A DNA stretch of 64,000 bases from Actinophytocola sp963840275. GTDB taxonomy: Bacteria; Actinomycetota; Actinomycetes; Mycobacteriales; Pseudonocardiaceae. Of the stretch, positions 26,974 to 36,041 are shown one piece after another; positions within the stretch are counted from its first letter, which is position 1; every line of letters starts with the position of its first letter. The stretch lies in assembly GCA_963840275.1 (NCBI GenBank), contig CAWIYK010000009.1, forward strand, positions 222,314 to 286,313. Reading direction: 5' to 3'. The position numbers and the translations under genes were made by a program. A model generated the notes under the pieces. That model made no database searches. It saw only the letters and a list, made by a program, of their open reading frames with translations, and had not been told where the DNA came from.

Positions 26974-27377
26974 TACGGTTCGTCTTCGAACCGTTTGCGG
27001 AAGCGGTCCTCCATGCGTTGCGAGAACGAGCTGCGGCGTGCCTTCGGCGTGCCGCCGCCCTCGTTGTCCTCGGCGCCCTCCTCACCTTCACCGCCGGCAT
27101 GACGAATAGCGGAGAGCGTGAGCAAAGCACCGAAGAACATCACCAGGAAGCCGAGCAGACTGACTACCGGGACGCCGCCAGGCTTCAGCGGCAGGATGAC
27201 TCCCAGGACCAGCAGAGCGACACCCAGCACAAACAGCGCGATGCCCTGCAGGCGCCGGCGCCGTGACGGGCGACGAAGTCGTGCGCCCCGCACGCTGGAA
27301 GCGAACTTGGGATCCTCGGCGTAAAGCGCACGCTCAATCTGGTCGAGCAGTCGCTGCTCGTGCTCGGAGAGTGGCAT
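26973..27377 (-). CDS. DUF3040 domain membrane protein
   Basis: 134 aa. The N-terminal sequence MPLSEHEQRLLDQIERALYAEDPKFA is typical of actinobacterial DUF3040 proteins. Two adjacent hydrophobic helices (about 45-90) are followed by an acidic then basic tail. No function is known. ATG 27377 is preceded by GGAGGAGGAA. The frame is open to 27428, but the family starts at MPLSEHEQ. It is divergent from the PHP gene across 217 bp, which hold the two promoters but no clear operator. Confidence 0.87.
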   Translation of the reverse strand: MPLSEHEQRLLDQIERALYAEDPKFASSVRGARLRRPSRRRRLQGIALFVLGVALLVLGVILPLKPGGVPVVSLLGFLVMFFGALLTLSAIRHAGGEGEEGAEDNEGGGTPKARRSSFSQRMEDRFRKRFEDEP

Positions 27378-27594
27378 TCGTTCCTCCTCCGGCACAGCAA
27401 TCGCGAGCGCCGGGCGATCACGGGTCATGGCCGCCGGACCCGGCGGGCGCCCCCGCTAAAGGGGCGTCACCGTCCAGGATACGAGCCGCGAGCCTCCGCG
27501 ACTACCCGATCCGGAATCATGGTCGTATGCATGAGCAAAACCCGGCCGTTCACGAGTCTGTCACGAGGCGTGTCACAGCAAGTCAGGCGGGTTG

Positions 27595-28602
27595 ATGGAG
27601 CCGGCACGGGCCCTGCGGCAGATCGCGTTTCTTCTGGAACGCTCGGGTGAGCCGACGCACAAGGTCCAGGCGTTCCGGCGGGCGGCCGGCGTCGTCGACG
27701 GACTCGCGGAAGGCGAGCTCGACGACCGGTTGCGCGCCGGCACGCTGACCGACCTGCCCGGCATCGGCCGCAGCACCGCGGGCGTCATCACCGAGGCCGC
27801 GCGTGGCGAGCAGCCGGCCTACCTGCGCAAGGCCCTCGCCAACGGGCTGGTGCCGGTGGCCGGCGGCGAGGCCATGCGGGCCGAGCTTCGGGGCGACTGT
27901 CATACCCATTCGGACTGGTCCGACGGCGGTAGCCCGATCCGCGAGATGGCCGAGACCGCGATACTCCTCGGCCACGACTGGATGGTGCTGACCGACCACT
28001 CCCCGCGCCTCACGGTCGCCAACGGGCTCACGGCCGAGCGGCTGCGTCGACAGTTGGACGTGGTCGCCGACCTGAACCGCGAGCTGGCGCCGTTCCGGCT
28101 GCTCACCGGCATCGAGGTCGACATCCTCGACGACGGCGCGCTCGACCAGCTTCCCGAGCTGCTCTCCCGGCTCGACGTGGTGGTCGCGAGCGTCCACTCC
28201 AAGCTGCGGATGGACGCCGCGCAGATGACCGACCGGATGCTGGCGGCCGTCTCGAACCCGCACACCGACATCCTCGGCCACTGCACCGGGCGCCGGGTGA
28301 AGGGCCGACCGCGCCCGGAGTCGGAGTTCGACGCCGCCGCCGTGTTCGCGGCCTGCCGGGACAACGGGGTGGCCGTCGAGATCAACTGCCGGCCCGACCG
28401 GCTGGACCCGCCCCGGCGGCTGCTGACCGAGGCGGTGGCGCTCGGCTGCGAGTTCTCCATCGACAGCGACGCCCACGCGCCCGGCCAGCTGGACTGGCTG
28501 AACTACGGCTGCGAGCGCGCGGAGGAGTGCGGCGTGCCGGCGGCGCGGGTGATCAACACGAAGACCCTGGACGAGCTGCTGGCCTGGACCGGCGCCGACT
28601 AG
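27595..28602 (+). CDS. PHP domain protein with N-terminal helix-hairpin-helix (PolX-like)
   Basis: About 335 aa. The N-terminus resembles the helix-hairpin-helix region of family X polymerases (KVQAFRRAAGVVDGL, LTDLPGIGRSTAGVI). The PHP metal-dependent phosphoesterase domain follows, with metal ligands in GDCHTHSDWSDG (about 98-109), LTDHSPR (136-142), GIEVDILDDG, VVASVHSK, and DSDAHAPGQ near the C-terminus. The polymerase part of PolX is absent. It may hydrolyse a nucleotide or DNA phosphate; the substrate is unknown. ATG 27595 follows AGGCGGG; TTG 27592 is also possible. Confidence 0.85.
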   Translation: MEPARALRQIAFLLERSGEPTHKVQAFRRAAGVVDGLAEGELDDRLRAGTLTDLPGIGRSTAGVITEAARGEQPAYLRKALANGLVPVAGGEAMRAELRGDCHTHSDWSDGGSPIREMAETAILLGHDWMVLTDHSPRLTVANGLTAERLRRQLDVVADLNRELAPFRLLTGIEVDILDDGALDQLPELLSRLDVVVASVHSKLRMDAAQMTDRMLAAVSNPHTDILGHCTGRRVKGRPRPESEFDAAAVFAACRDNGVAVEINCRPDRLDPPRRLLTEAVALGCEFSIDSDAHAPGQLDWLNYGCERAEECGVPAARVINTKTLDELLAWTGAD

Positions 28603-28611
28603 GGTGCTGCG

Positions 28612-30402
28612 GTGCTGGTCACCCCCTTCACCAGGAAACGCAGAGGCGTCACGTTCGGCTCGATCGCGTTCGTAGGTGTGCTGCTCGCCCTCGCCGCCGG
28701 GTTCGTCACCTACTGGGGCCTCGGCTCGGAGCGGGTGCGGCACTACGCGGTCGACATCGCCGTCCAGGAGGACGGGACCGCGCTCGTGCGCGAGACGATC
28801 GACTACGACTTCGGCAACAACGACCGGCACGGCGTCTTCCGCAACTTCCCCGGCTACGACCTCGACGGCGACCAGCGGGTGTCCGACGTGCGGGTGCGGT
28901 CGGCGTCCGCGCCGGACGAGGTCGAGCTGACCGACGACGTGCATGCCGTGATCCGGGTGGGCAGCCCGTCCGAGACGGTCTCCGGGCGACACCGGTACGT
29001 CCTCGAGTACCGGATCACCGGCGCGGTCGACGACGGCCGGCTCGCCTACGACGCCATCGGCACCGGCTGGGAGGTGCCGATCGACGCCGTGGACATCCGG
29101 CTCACGGCGCCCTACCGGCTCTCCGGCGTCGGCTGCTTCCGCGGCTACGAGTCGAGCGAGGCCCCGTGCGAGACGCTCGACGCGGGCGGCGACGCGATCA
29201 CGGCGCACGTCGAGGGACTCGACGAGCGACAGGGCGTCACGATCGACGGCGACCGCGCCGGCGCGGTGACCGGGCCCGTGCGGACCGCGCTGCCGAGCGA
29301 TGTCGAGCTGTCGCCCGGCGAGTCCTACTGGACGACCATCTGGCTCGTGCTCGGTTTCGGCGCCGTCGGCTTCGCGCTCGGCGTGGTCCCGCCCGTGCTG
29401 TGGGCGCGGCGGGTCGGGCGCGACCGGGCGTGGGGCGGCGGTGGGATCGATGCCGTGTTCGGCGGTCCCGGCCTCGAGTCGAGGCCGATCACGGACCTGG
29501 TCGCCGAGCGGCAGGTGACCATCCGGTTCGAGCCGCCGCGCGACCTCACACCGGCGCAGGGCGGCGTGCTGCTGACCGAGAAGGTCGAGAAACATCACCA
29601 GGTGGCGTGGCTGACGCAGCAGTCGCTCGACGGCTGGTTCGTCATCGAGAACGACGGCAAACGGTTGCGCTGGACCGCACCGGACGACCGGTGGGCGTCG
29701 GCGCCGGCCGCGCTGCGGGAGATGTTCAACCGCCGGCACAAGGTCAAGCTCGGTTCCTACGACCAGCGGTTCGCCGTCGGCTTCCGGATGGTGGCCGACG
29801 AGCTGACCGCGTGGCGGCAGAGCTGCGAGCTGTGGGACCACGGCGCCGAGCGGCGCAACCACCGCGTCGCGGCGTGGGTGAAGACGCTCGGGGTGCTGGC
29901 GGTGCTCGGCGGCGCCGTCGCGCTCCTGGTGGCGGCCTCGCCGGCGCCCGTGCTCGCCTACCTCGCCGCCGCCGTGTCCGGGTTCTTCGCCGGCGCGGGG
30001 ACGAGCATGGCGATGAACGCCGACGAGCTGCCGATCCGCACGCCGGAGGGCTTCGCGCGGCGACAGCAGGTCGAGGGCTTCCGGCGGTTCTTCGTGGCGT
30101 CCGAGGGCCGGCAGGTCCGCGAGGCGGCCGAGCGCGGCGAGCTGCGGCTGTACTCCGCGTGGGCGGTGGCGCTCGGCGAGCTGGACCGCTGGAACAAGGC
30201 GATCGCGGCGACCGCGCTGCCGAGGGAGACGTCCGGCGTCGCCGAGATCACGAACCTCGTGGCGCTCAACTCGACCGTGCACATGGCGACGACCGCGCCG
30301 TCGTCGAGCGGCGGTGGCAGCGGTTCGTCGTCGGGCGGCGGGTACTCCGGCGGCGGCAGTGTCGGTGGGGGCGGCGGGGGCGGCGGAGGTGGCAGCTGGT
30401 GA
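28612..30402 (+). CDS. DUF2207 family membrane protein
   Basis: 596 aa. A membrane helix (about 15-37), an extracytoplasmic beta-rich DUF2207 region (about 40-240), another helix (about 243-265), a cytoplasmic region, and a pair of helices near 423-460. The C-terminus is extremely Gly/Ser-rich and ends in a long glycine run before S-W. Related to E. coli YciQ; the function is unknown. GTG 28612 is the start, 9 bp after the PHP gene, and the stop overlaps the sirtuin start (GTGA), so the three genes form an operon. Confidence 0.87.
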   Translation: MLVTPFTRKRRGVTFGSIAFVGVLLALAAGFVTYWGLGSERVRHYAVDIAVQEDGTALVRETIDYDFGNNDRHGVFRNFPGYDLDGDQRVSDVRVRSASAPDEVELTDDVHAVIRVGSPSETVSGRHRYVLEYRITGAVDDGRLAYDAIGTGWEVPIDAVDIRLTAPYRLSGVGCFRGYESSEAPCETLDAGGDAITAHVEGLDERQGVTIDGDRAGAVTGPVRTALPSDVELSPGESYWTTIWLVLGFGAVGFALGVVPPVLWARRVGRDRAWGGGGIDAVFGGPGLESRPITDLVAERQVTIRFEPPRDLTPAQGGVLLTEKVEKHHQVAWLTQQSLDGWFVIENDGKRLRWTAPDDRWASAPAALREMFNRRHKVKLGSYDQRFAVGFRMVADELTAWRQSCELWDHGAERRNHRVAAWVKTLGVLAVLGGAVALLVAASPAPVLAYLAAAVSGFFAGAGTSMAMNADELPIRTPEGFARRQQVEGFRRFFVASEGRQVREAAERGELRLYSAWAVALGELDRWNKAIAATALPRETSGVAEITNLVALNSTVHMATTAPSSSGGGSGSSSGGGYSGGGSVGGGGGGGGGGSW

Positions 30403-31154
30403 GGGAGCCGGACGAGCTGACCGACGGGGCCGCCGTGATGGCCGAGGCGGCGCGGATCACCGTGCTGTCCGGTGCCGGCATCTCCACCGACTCGGGGATC
30501 CCGGACTTCCGCGGCCCGAACGGGTTGTGGACCCGCGACCCGGCCGCTGAGCGGCTGTCGAGCTTCCAGGCCTACCGCGACGATCCGGACGTGCGGCTGC
30601 GGTCGTGGCAGGCACGCCTGTCGCACCCGGTGTGGGACGCGTCGCCGAATGCCGCACACCGCGCGCTCGTGGACCTCGAGCGGGCCGGGCGGCTGGTGTC
30701 GATCCTGACGCAGAACATCGACGGGCTGCACCAGCGCGCCGGCTCGGTGTCGGTGCTCGAACTGCACGGCACGATGCACGAGACCGAGTGCCTGACGTGC
30801 GGGGACCGCAGGCCGATGCGGGCCGCACTCGACCGGGTGGCCGCCGGCGCGCCGGACCCGGAATGCCTGGTGTGCGGCGGAATCCTCAAGTCGGCGACGA
30901 TCTCGTTCGGACAGCCGCTCGACGTCGACGTGCTGTCGGCCGCGCGGGACGCGGCGCTGGGGTGCGACCTCATGCTCGCCGTGGGCAGCTCGCTGTCCGT
31001 GCAGCCGGCAGCCGGGCTCGTCGGACTGGCCGCGCGAGCCGGTGCGGCTGTCGTTATCTGCAACGCCTCCGAGACGCCCTACGACGGTCTCGCCTCGATC
31101 GTGCTGCGCGGGCCGCTCGGTGAGGTACTGCCGGAGCTGGTCAGGGAACGCTGA
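30399..31154 (+). CDS. Sirtuin, NAD-dependent protein deacylase (Sir2 family)
   Basis: About 251 aa. NAD-binding motif GAGISTDSGIPDFRG (25-39), TQNIDGLHQRAG (104-115), catalytic His123 in LHGTMHETEC, and a zinc site made by Cys131, Cys134, Cys156 and Cys159. Late NAD motifs include VGSSLSVQPAAGLV. It removes acyl groups from protein lysines, giving nicotinamide and O-acyl-ADP-ribose, in the cytosol. GTG 30399 overlaps the stop of the DUF2207 gene by 4 bp. Acyl preference cannot be read from the sequence with confidence. Confidence 0.92.
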   Translation: MREPDELTDGAAVMAEAARITVLSGAGISTDSGIPDFRGPNGLWTRDPAAERLSSFQAYRDDPDVRLRSWQARLSHPVWDASPNAAHRALVDLERAGRLVSILTQNIDGLHQRAGSVSVLELHGTMHETECLTCGDRRPMRAALDRVAAGAPDPECLVCGGILKSATISFGQPLDVDVLSAARDAALGCDLMLAVGSSLSVQPAAGLVGLAARAGAAVVICNASETPYDGLASIVLRGPLGEVLPELVRER

Positions 31155-31530
31155 GACCGGCCGTGCGCAGCGCCTCCTCGACCCGCAGCCGCTCGACCTC
31201 GCGGTCCACACCCTCCGGCAGACCGGCCAGCCGATGCGGCACGTCGACCGCAACGCAGGCCTGGACGAGCAGCGCGTCGTAGGCCTCGCGGGCCGCGCGT
31301 CGGCGTACCGCGGGGGTGCCGGGCGGGCACTCGGCGATGGACGTGTGCACGCGGCGTAGGTCGGCGGCGAGACGCTCGATGGGCGGCGTCGTGGGGGCCG
31401 GGCCGCGGCGTCTGCGTAGTCGCGCGCCGACGCCGTCGACGAACCTCGGTACGCGGACGATGACCCAGAACAGGATCGTGGGCGCGATCACGACGATCGC
31501 GACGAGGAGCAGGTTGCCGACGGGCACCAT
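31141..31530 (-). CDS. Small single-pass membrane protein, unknown function
   Basis: 129 aa. One N-terminal membrane helix (about 5-27, V-G-N-L-L-L-V-A-I-V-V-I-A-P) is followed by a basic stretch and a helical cytoplasmic region with Arg/Ala-rich segments. No known domain is recognised. ATG 31530 is chosen as the first sensible start; upstream codons look like intergenic DNA. It converges on and overlaps the sirtuin gene by 14 bp and is divergent from the MepA-like gene across 55 bp. Confidence 0.7.
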   Translation of the reverse strand: MVPVGNLLLVAIVVIAPTILFWVIVRVPRFVDGVGARLRRRRGPAPTTPPIERLAADLRRVHTSIAECPPGTPAVRRRAAREAYDALLVQACVAVDVPHRLAGLPEGVDREVERLRVEEALRTAGLSVP

Positions 31531-31585
31531 AACTGGGAATTCTAGCCTGTGGATCCTTAACGAAAAGCCGCTACAGTTTGTGACT

Positions 31586-32542
31586 ATGCGTCGAGTGTTC
31601 GTCACCGTGGCCACCATCTTCGCCGTGCTGCTGACCGCCACCCCGGCCAGCGCCTACCCGAACGCCTTCTTCCATACCCAGAGCACCGGCAACCGGGGCG
31701 CGGACGTGCAGGCGATCCAGCACCTCCTCACCCACCACGGGCACACCCTGACCGCCGACGGCGTGTTCGGGTCCGCCACGAACACGGCCGTGCGGGCGTT
31801 CCAGTCGGCCCACGGGCTGACCGTGGACGGGATCGTCGGGCCCGCGACCTGGACGGCCCTGGTGCCGCAGATCAGCCAGGGCGCGAACGGACCAGCGGTG
31901 CGCGCGCTGCAGGTGGAGCTGAACGAGAAGCGCCGCCTCTCACTCGCGGTGAACGGCGTGTTCGACGCGGCCGTGACCACCGCCGTGCGGGACTTCCAGT
32001 CCCACGCCGGCATCGGCGTCGACGGGGTCGCCGGACCCACGACGTGGCGGAACCTGGTGTGGCACTACGGGTATCCGGACATGGCGGCCGGCCTCTGCGA
32101 CAAGGACCCGGACGGCAACGGCACCGCGAACTGGGCGACCGCGGCCGGCGTGGCGCAGCTGGAGCAAGCGGTCCGCACGTTCGCCGGCACCGGCCAGGGC
32201 CAGGTCCCCATCGGCGACGCCGGCTTCGAGCACGGCGGCACGATTCCCGGCCACGGGAGCCACGCGGTCGGCATGGACATCGACATCTGGCCGGTCCGCA
32301 CGGACAGCGCACAGTGCACCGCAGGCCGGATCACCTGGGAGTCCTCGACCTACGACCGCGCGGCGACGCGGTCGCTGGCGCAGGCCATCCGCAACGCCGC
32401 GCCCGGCCACGTGAAGCTGATCTTCTTCAACGACCCGGTCCTGATCAGCGAGGGCCTGACCACGCAGTACCCGAACCACGACAACCACCTGCACGTCCGC
32501 TACTGCGAACGCGTGCACCCGAACAGCCTCTACGCCTGCTGA
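31586..32542 (+). CDS. Secreted murein endopeptidase (MepA/M74-like) with two peptidoglycan-binding domains
   Basis: 318 aa. A cleavable signal peptide (1-23, ending A-S-A). Two PG_binding_1 domains follow at about 30-90 and 95-152, each with the D-G-(V/I)-x-G-x2-T-W ending. The catalytic domain has HGSHAVGMDIDIW (His223, His226, Asp231) and the HLH pair at His301 and His303, a metal-site layout like that of penicillin-insensitive endopeptidase MepA. It should cut peptide cross-links in the wall outside the cell. Convergent with dinB, overlapping by 13 bp. Confidence 0.87.
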   Translation: MRRVFVTVATIFAVLLTATPASAYPNAFFHTQSTGNRGADVQAIQHLLTHHGHTLTADGVFGSATNTAVRAFQSAHGLTVDGIVGPATWTALVPQISQGANGPAVRALQVELNEKRRLSLAVNGVFDAAVTTAVRDFQSHAGIGVDGVAGPTTWRNLVWHYGYPDMAAGLCDKDPDGNGTANWATAAGVAQLEQAVRTFAGTGQGQVPIGDAGFEHGGTIPGHGSHAVGMDIDIWPVRTDSAQCTAGRITWESSTYDRAATRSLAQAIRNAAPGHVKLIFFNDPVLISEGLTTQYPNHDNHLHVRYCERVHPNSLYAC

Positions 32543-33807
32543 TCCTTGCGCACCACCTTCTCCCGGGCGGGGCCGCCGAGCAGTGTCGCCGGGCGGATCG
32601 CCGCGCCGCCGAACTTCGCCCTGGCCTGGTCGGCCGCCTGGTCGGCGTCGCGCCAGCCGCGTTCCGGGGCGTCGAGCAACAGCTGCTCCCCGCTCGCGCC
32701 GCCCTCGTCCAGCTGCTCCACGCGCACGCCGATCAACCGCACCGCGCCCGGCGGGGTCTGCTCGTCGAGCAGCCGGCACGCGGTGCGGTAGATCTCCTGC
32801 GTGCCGGCCGTGGCGACCGGCAGCGTGCGGGAGCGGGTGATCGTGGTGAAGTCGCCGAACCGGACCTTGATCGACACCGTGCGGCCGCGCAGGTCGCGCC
32901 GCCTCAGGGTGGTCGCCGTGCGCTCGGACAGCCGCAGCAGCTCCTGCTTGAGCACCTCGCGGTCGGTCTGGTCGACGTCGAACGTCTCCTCGGCGCCGAC
33001 CGACTTCTCCACCGACTCCGGCACGACCGCGCGGTCGTCGTGCCCGTTCGCGAGCGCGTGCAGGTGCTCGGCGGTCGCCACGCCGATCGAGCGCCGCAGC
33101 CGGGCGAGCGGCATCGCGGCCACGTCGGCCACCCGGTTCAGCCCGATGACCGACAGCCGCTCGGCCGTCTTCTTGCCGACGCCCCACAGCGAGGACACCG
33201 GTAACGGGTGCAGGAACGGGAGGATGTCCGTGCGCGGCACCACCATCATGCCGTCCGGTTTCGCCAGCCCGGACGCCAGCTTGGCCACGAACTTGGTCGC
33301 CGCGACCCCGACCGAGCAGTTGATCCCCCAGTCCGCCGCGACCCTGGCGCGGACCTGCTCGCCGATCTGCCCCGGCGTCATCCGCAGCCTGCGCAGCGCA
33401 CCGGAGACGTCGAGGAACGCCTCGTCCAGGCTCAGCGGCTCCACGAGCGGCGTGATCTCCCGGAAGATCGCCATGACCCCCGAGGACGCCTCCTGGTACA
33501 GCTCGAAGGTCGGCGGCAGGAACACGGCCTGCGGACACAGCCGCCGCGCGTGCGCGGTCGGCATCGCCGAGCGCACCCCGTACGTCCGCGCGATGTAGTT
33601 GGCCGAGCTGACCACCCCGCGCCCGCCCGTGCCGCCGACCACGACCGGCCGGTCGACCAGCTCGGGCCGCTCGCGGATCTCCACGGACGCGAAGAACGCG
33701 TCCATGTCCACGTGCAGCACCGGGCAGCCGGTGTCGTCCGGCCAGACGCCGTCCCGCGCCTTGTAGCGGTCCACCAGACCACGCGGCAGATCCCCGCTCC
33801 GACCCAT
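32530..33807 (-). CDS. dinB: DNA polymerase IV (Y family)
   Basis: 425 aa. It carries out translesion synthesis. The N-terminal catalytic motif is LHVDMDAFFASVE (about 31-43), and the second acidic pair lies in PLSLDEAFLDV. Helix-hairpin-helix thumb segments include SSLWGVGKKTAERL, and a complete little-finger domain follows. The protein ends in a basic tail without an obvious canonical sliding-clamp peptide. A second, shorter Y-family gene lies at 59245-60273. No LexA box was recognised upstream, where the gene starts 8 bp after the methyltransferase gene. Confidence 0.92.
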   Translation of the reverse strand: MGRSGDLPRGLVDRYKARDGVWPDDTGCPVLHVDMDAFFASVEIRERPELVDRPVVVGGTGGRGVVSSANYIARTYGVRSAMPTAHARRLCPQAVFLPPTFELYQEASSGVMAIFREITPLVEPLSLDEAFLDVSGALRRLRMTPGQIGEQVRARVAADWGINCSVGVAATKFVAKLASGLAKPDGMMVVPRTDILPFLHPLPVSSLWGVGKKTAERLSVIGLNRVADVAAMPLARLRRSIGVATAEHLHALANGHDDRAVVPESVEKSVGAEETFDVDQTDREVLKQELLRLSERTATTLRRRDLRGRTVSIKVRFGDFTTITRSRTLPVATAGTQEIYRTACRLLDEQTPPGAVRLIGVRVEQLDEGGASGEQLLLDAPERGWRDADQAADQARAKFGGAAIRPATLLGGPAREKVVRKDQQA

Positions 33808-33815
33808 GTCAGGAG

Positions 33816-34553
33816 CTAATCAGACGGCACCGACAATTTGCGCGAGACCGCGTGCAGGCGCGTCGCGATGTCGCGCAGCGGCACCGTCGCGGCGAGCCGC
33901 AGCTCCAGCTCGGCCAGCGCGTCCGAGGCCGTCGAGTCCTGTTCGAGGACCGAACCGGGCACCAGGTCGGTCAGTACGCCGAGGCCCTGCACGAGCTCCA
34001 CGGCGAGGCCGGCGTCGGCCAGCAGCGCCAGGAGGCCCTCGGTGTCGTAGCGGCGCTGCAGCGGCTCGCTGGGCAGGCGGCCGGCCGGGTCCTCCGCGAG
34101 GCGGGCGGCCTCGCCGAGCCGCCCGGCGATCGCGCGGTGCAGCAGCGCCGCGGTCCGGTTGGCGACGAGCACCGAGACCGCGCCGCCCGGCGCGGCGGCG
34201 CCCACCATCGCGGCGACCGTGTTCTTCGGGTCGTCGACCACCTCGAGGAGCCCGTGCGCGAGCACCAGGTCCGCCGCGCCGGCCGGCACGACCTGACCGA
34301 GGGCGTCGCTGTCGGCCTGGACCGCCGTGATGCGGTCGCGCACACCGGCGTCGGCGGCGCGGCGGGACAGCGTCGCGAGCGCGTTGGGGTTCGGCTCGAC
34401 GACGGTCACCACGCAGCCCGCGGCGGCGAACGGGACGGCGAGAACGCCGCTACCACCACCGACGTCGAGCACGCGGGGCGGTTCGTCGCCGCGGCGACGC
34501 CGCGCGTCGGCCAGCTCGGCGTCGAGCGCGAGGCGAACTGCATCCGGTCGCAT
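33816..34553 (-). CDS. SAM-dependent methyltransferase (class I)
   Basis: 245 aa. The Rossmann motif I reads VLDVGGGSGVLAVPFAAAG (about 27-45), followed by an acidic residue in VVEPNPNAL, then motif LVLAHGLLEVVDDP. The form resembles SmtA/CmoM-type enzymes, but the substrate cannot be assigned. ATG 34553 is chosen. It is 8 bp upstream of dinB on the same strand and divergent from the ParA-like gene. Confidence 0.83.
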   Translation of the reverse strand: MRPDAVRLALDAELADARRRRGDEPPRVLDVGGGSGVLAVPFAAAGCVVTVVEPNPNALATLSRRAADAGVRDRITAVQADSDALGQVVPAGAADLVLAHGLLEVVDDPKNTVAAMVGAAAPGGAVSVLVANRTAALLHRAIAGRLGEAARLAEDPAGRLPSEPLQRRYDTEGLLALLADAGLAVELVQGLGVLTDLVPGSVLEQDSTASDALAELELRLAATVPLRDIATRLHAVSRKLSVPSD

Positions 34554-34587
34554 GGTGCGAAACTGTAGGCCCCGTAGGGTGCATAGC

Positions 34588-35469
34588 GTGCAAACGGTGG
34601 CGGTGCTCAGCCTCAAGGGTGGTGTCGGAAAGACGACCATCGTGCTCGGCCTTGCCTCGGCGGCGCAGCGGCGAGGTGCGCGCACCCTGGTGGTGGACCT
34701 CGACCCGCAGTGCAACGCGACGGCCACGCTCGACCCGGACGACACGAAGGCGACGCTCGCCGACGTGCTCGAGACGCCGCGGCCCGCGGTGCTGCGGGAC
34801 GCGATCGCGCGGAGCGGCTGGGGCGAGGAGGTCGACGTGCTGGTCGGCTCCGAGTCGGTGGAACTGCTCAACGACCAGGAGACGGACCCGAGACGGCTGG
34901 AGAACCTGTCCCGCGCGCTGGCCGAGCTCGGGCCGATGCTCGCCGAGGACGAGGTGCCCTACCAGCTCGTGCTGCTCGACTGCCCGCCCTCGCTCGGCCG
35001 GCTGACGAAGTCGGCGCTGCGGGCCGCGCACGGGGCCCTGCTGGTGACCGAGCCGACGCTGTTCGCGGTGTCCGGCGCGCAGCGCGCGTTCGAGGCCGTC
35101 GAGCTGGCCAGCGAGGAGAGCAACCCGGACCTGTCGCCGCTCGGCGTGGTCGTCAACCGGGTGCGCCCGCAGTCCTACGAGCACCAGTACCGGATCGCCG
35201 AGCTGCGCGAGCACTTCGGGACGCTGGTGATGCCGGTGGCCCTGCCCGACCGGCTGGCGGTGCAGCAGGCGCAGGGCGCGTGCGTGCCGATCCACCAGTG
35301 GAACACGCCGGGCGCGCGTGAGGTGTCGCTGGCGCTCAACCTGTTGCTGGCACGGGTGTTGCGGACCAGCGGCCGTGGCCGGCACCGCACGGCGGGCTGG
35401 CCGGGCGTGGTGGAGCCCGTGTACACCGACGAGGGCGACGACGACGCCAAGGTGACCCACGACCGCTGA
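34588..35469 (+). CDS. ParA family ATPase
   Basis: 293 aa. The deviant Walker A KGGVGKTT (10-17) with the signature lysine, Walker A' in VVDLDPQCNATATL, and Walker B in LVLLDCPPSLGRLT mark the ParA/MinD/Soj class. Such ATPases move or position DNA or protein cargo on the nucleoid or membrane. No ParB gene or parS site is evident nearby, so this looks like an orphan; the cargo is unknown. GTG 34588 is inferred as the start from the family N-terminus. The C-terminal tail is acidic. Confidence 0.88.
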   Translation: MQTVAVLSLKGGVGKTTIVLGLASAAQRRGARTLVVDLDPQCNATATLDPDDTKATLADVLETPRPAVLRDAIARSGWGEEVDVLVGSESVELLNDQETDPRRLENLSRALAELGPMLAEDEVPYQLVLLDCPPSLGRLTKSALRAAHGALLVTEPTLFAVSGAQRAFEAVELASEESNPDLSPLGVVVNRVRPQSYEHQYRIAELREHFGTLVMPVALPDRLAVQQAQGACVPIHQWNTPGAREVSLALNLLLARVLRTSGRGRHRTAGWPGVVEPVYTDEGDDDAKVTHDR

Positions 35470-35481
35470 CCGCGGCGGCGG

Positions 35482-35862
35482 TCAGTCGATACAGATCAGC
35501 GACGAGCACGTGGTCGTGGTCGTCGTGGGCCGCGCGGTGGTCGTCGTGGTGTGGCGTGTGGTGGTCGTCGTGGTGGTGGGCGGGACCGTCGTGGTCGTGG
35601 TCGTCGTCGTGGTGGTCGTGGTCGTCGTGCTGGACGACGACGAGGACGACGGCACGCTGGACGTGGTCGTCGGGGTGGCGCTCGTCGACGACTGTCGCGC
35701 GGGTGGGATCGGTTCGACCGCGGCGCGTTCCGCCGGGTCCTCCTCCGTGCGCCCGTTCGCCTCGCCGGTCATGATCCCCGTGGCGAACAACGCGCAGGTG
35801 ACGGCCCCCAGGACAGCACCGATAGCCAGTCGACCGTGACCGCCTTGCAGGGTGGACCCCAT
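35482..35862 (-). CDS. Membrane-anchored Thr/Ser-rich protein
   Basis: 126 aa. One hydrophobic helix (about 11-31) is followed by a spacer and a long low-complexity region of Ser and then Thr, broken by V-P-P and Arg/His residues. It ends in C-S-S-L-I-C-I-D, with two cysteines that could form a loop. The topology suggests an exposed, possibly O-mannosylated stalk. The coding DNA is a simple ACC/ACG repeat, prone to slippage. ATG 35862 has AAGGA upstream. Convergent with the ParA-like gene. Confidence 0.65.
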   Translation of the reverse strand: MGSTLQGGHGRLAIGAVLGAVTCALFATGIMTGEANGRTEEDPAERAAVEPIPPARQSSTSATPTTTSSVPSSSSSSSTTTTTTTTTTTTTTVPPTTTTTTTRHTTTTTARPTTTTTTCSSLICID

Positions 35863-36041
35863 TGGTGTCCTTCGAGTGTTCCAGCGACCACTGGTAGTTA
35901 CCGAAGAATCTACCATCCCCCCGTTCGGGGGAGTCACGCTTACACCTGACGTGTTCCCCGTTCGCCCGTGAGTTGAATCCCGCTAAATCTCTTTGCCGGT
36001 CCGCTCGGACGGCCGTAATGTCGGCCGTACACGAGAGAGGA

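Noticed and set aside
35510..35839. A valine-rich plus-strand ORF opposite the Thr-rich gene
   Set aside because: A run of GTG/GTC codons is just the complement of ACC/ACG; the minus-strand reading has a membrane helix and a Shine-Dalgarno.
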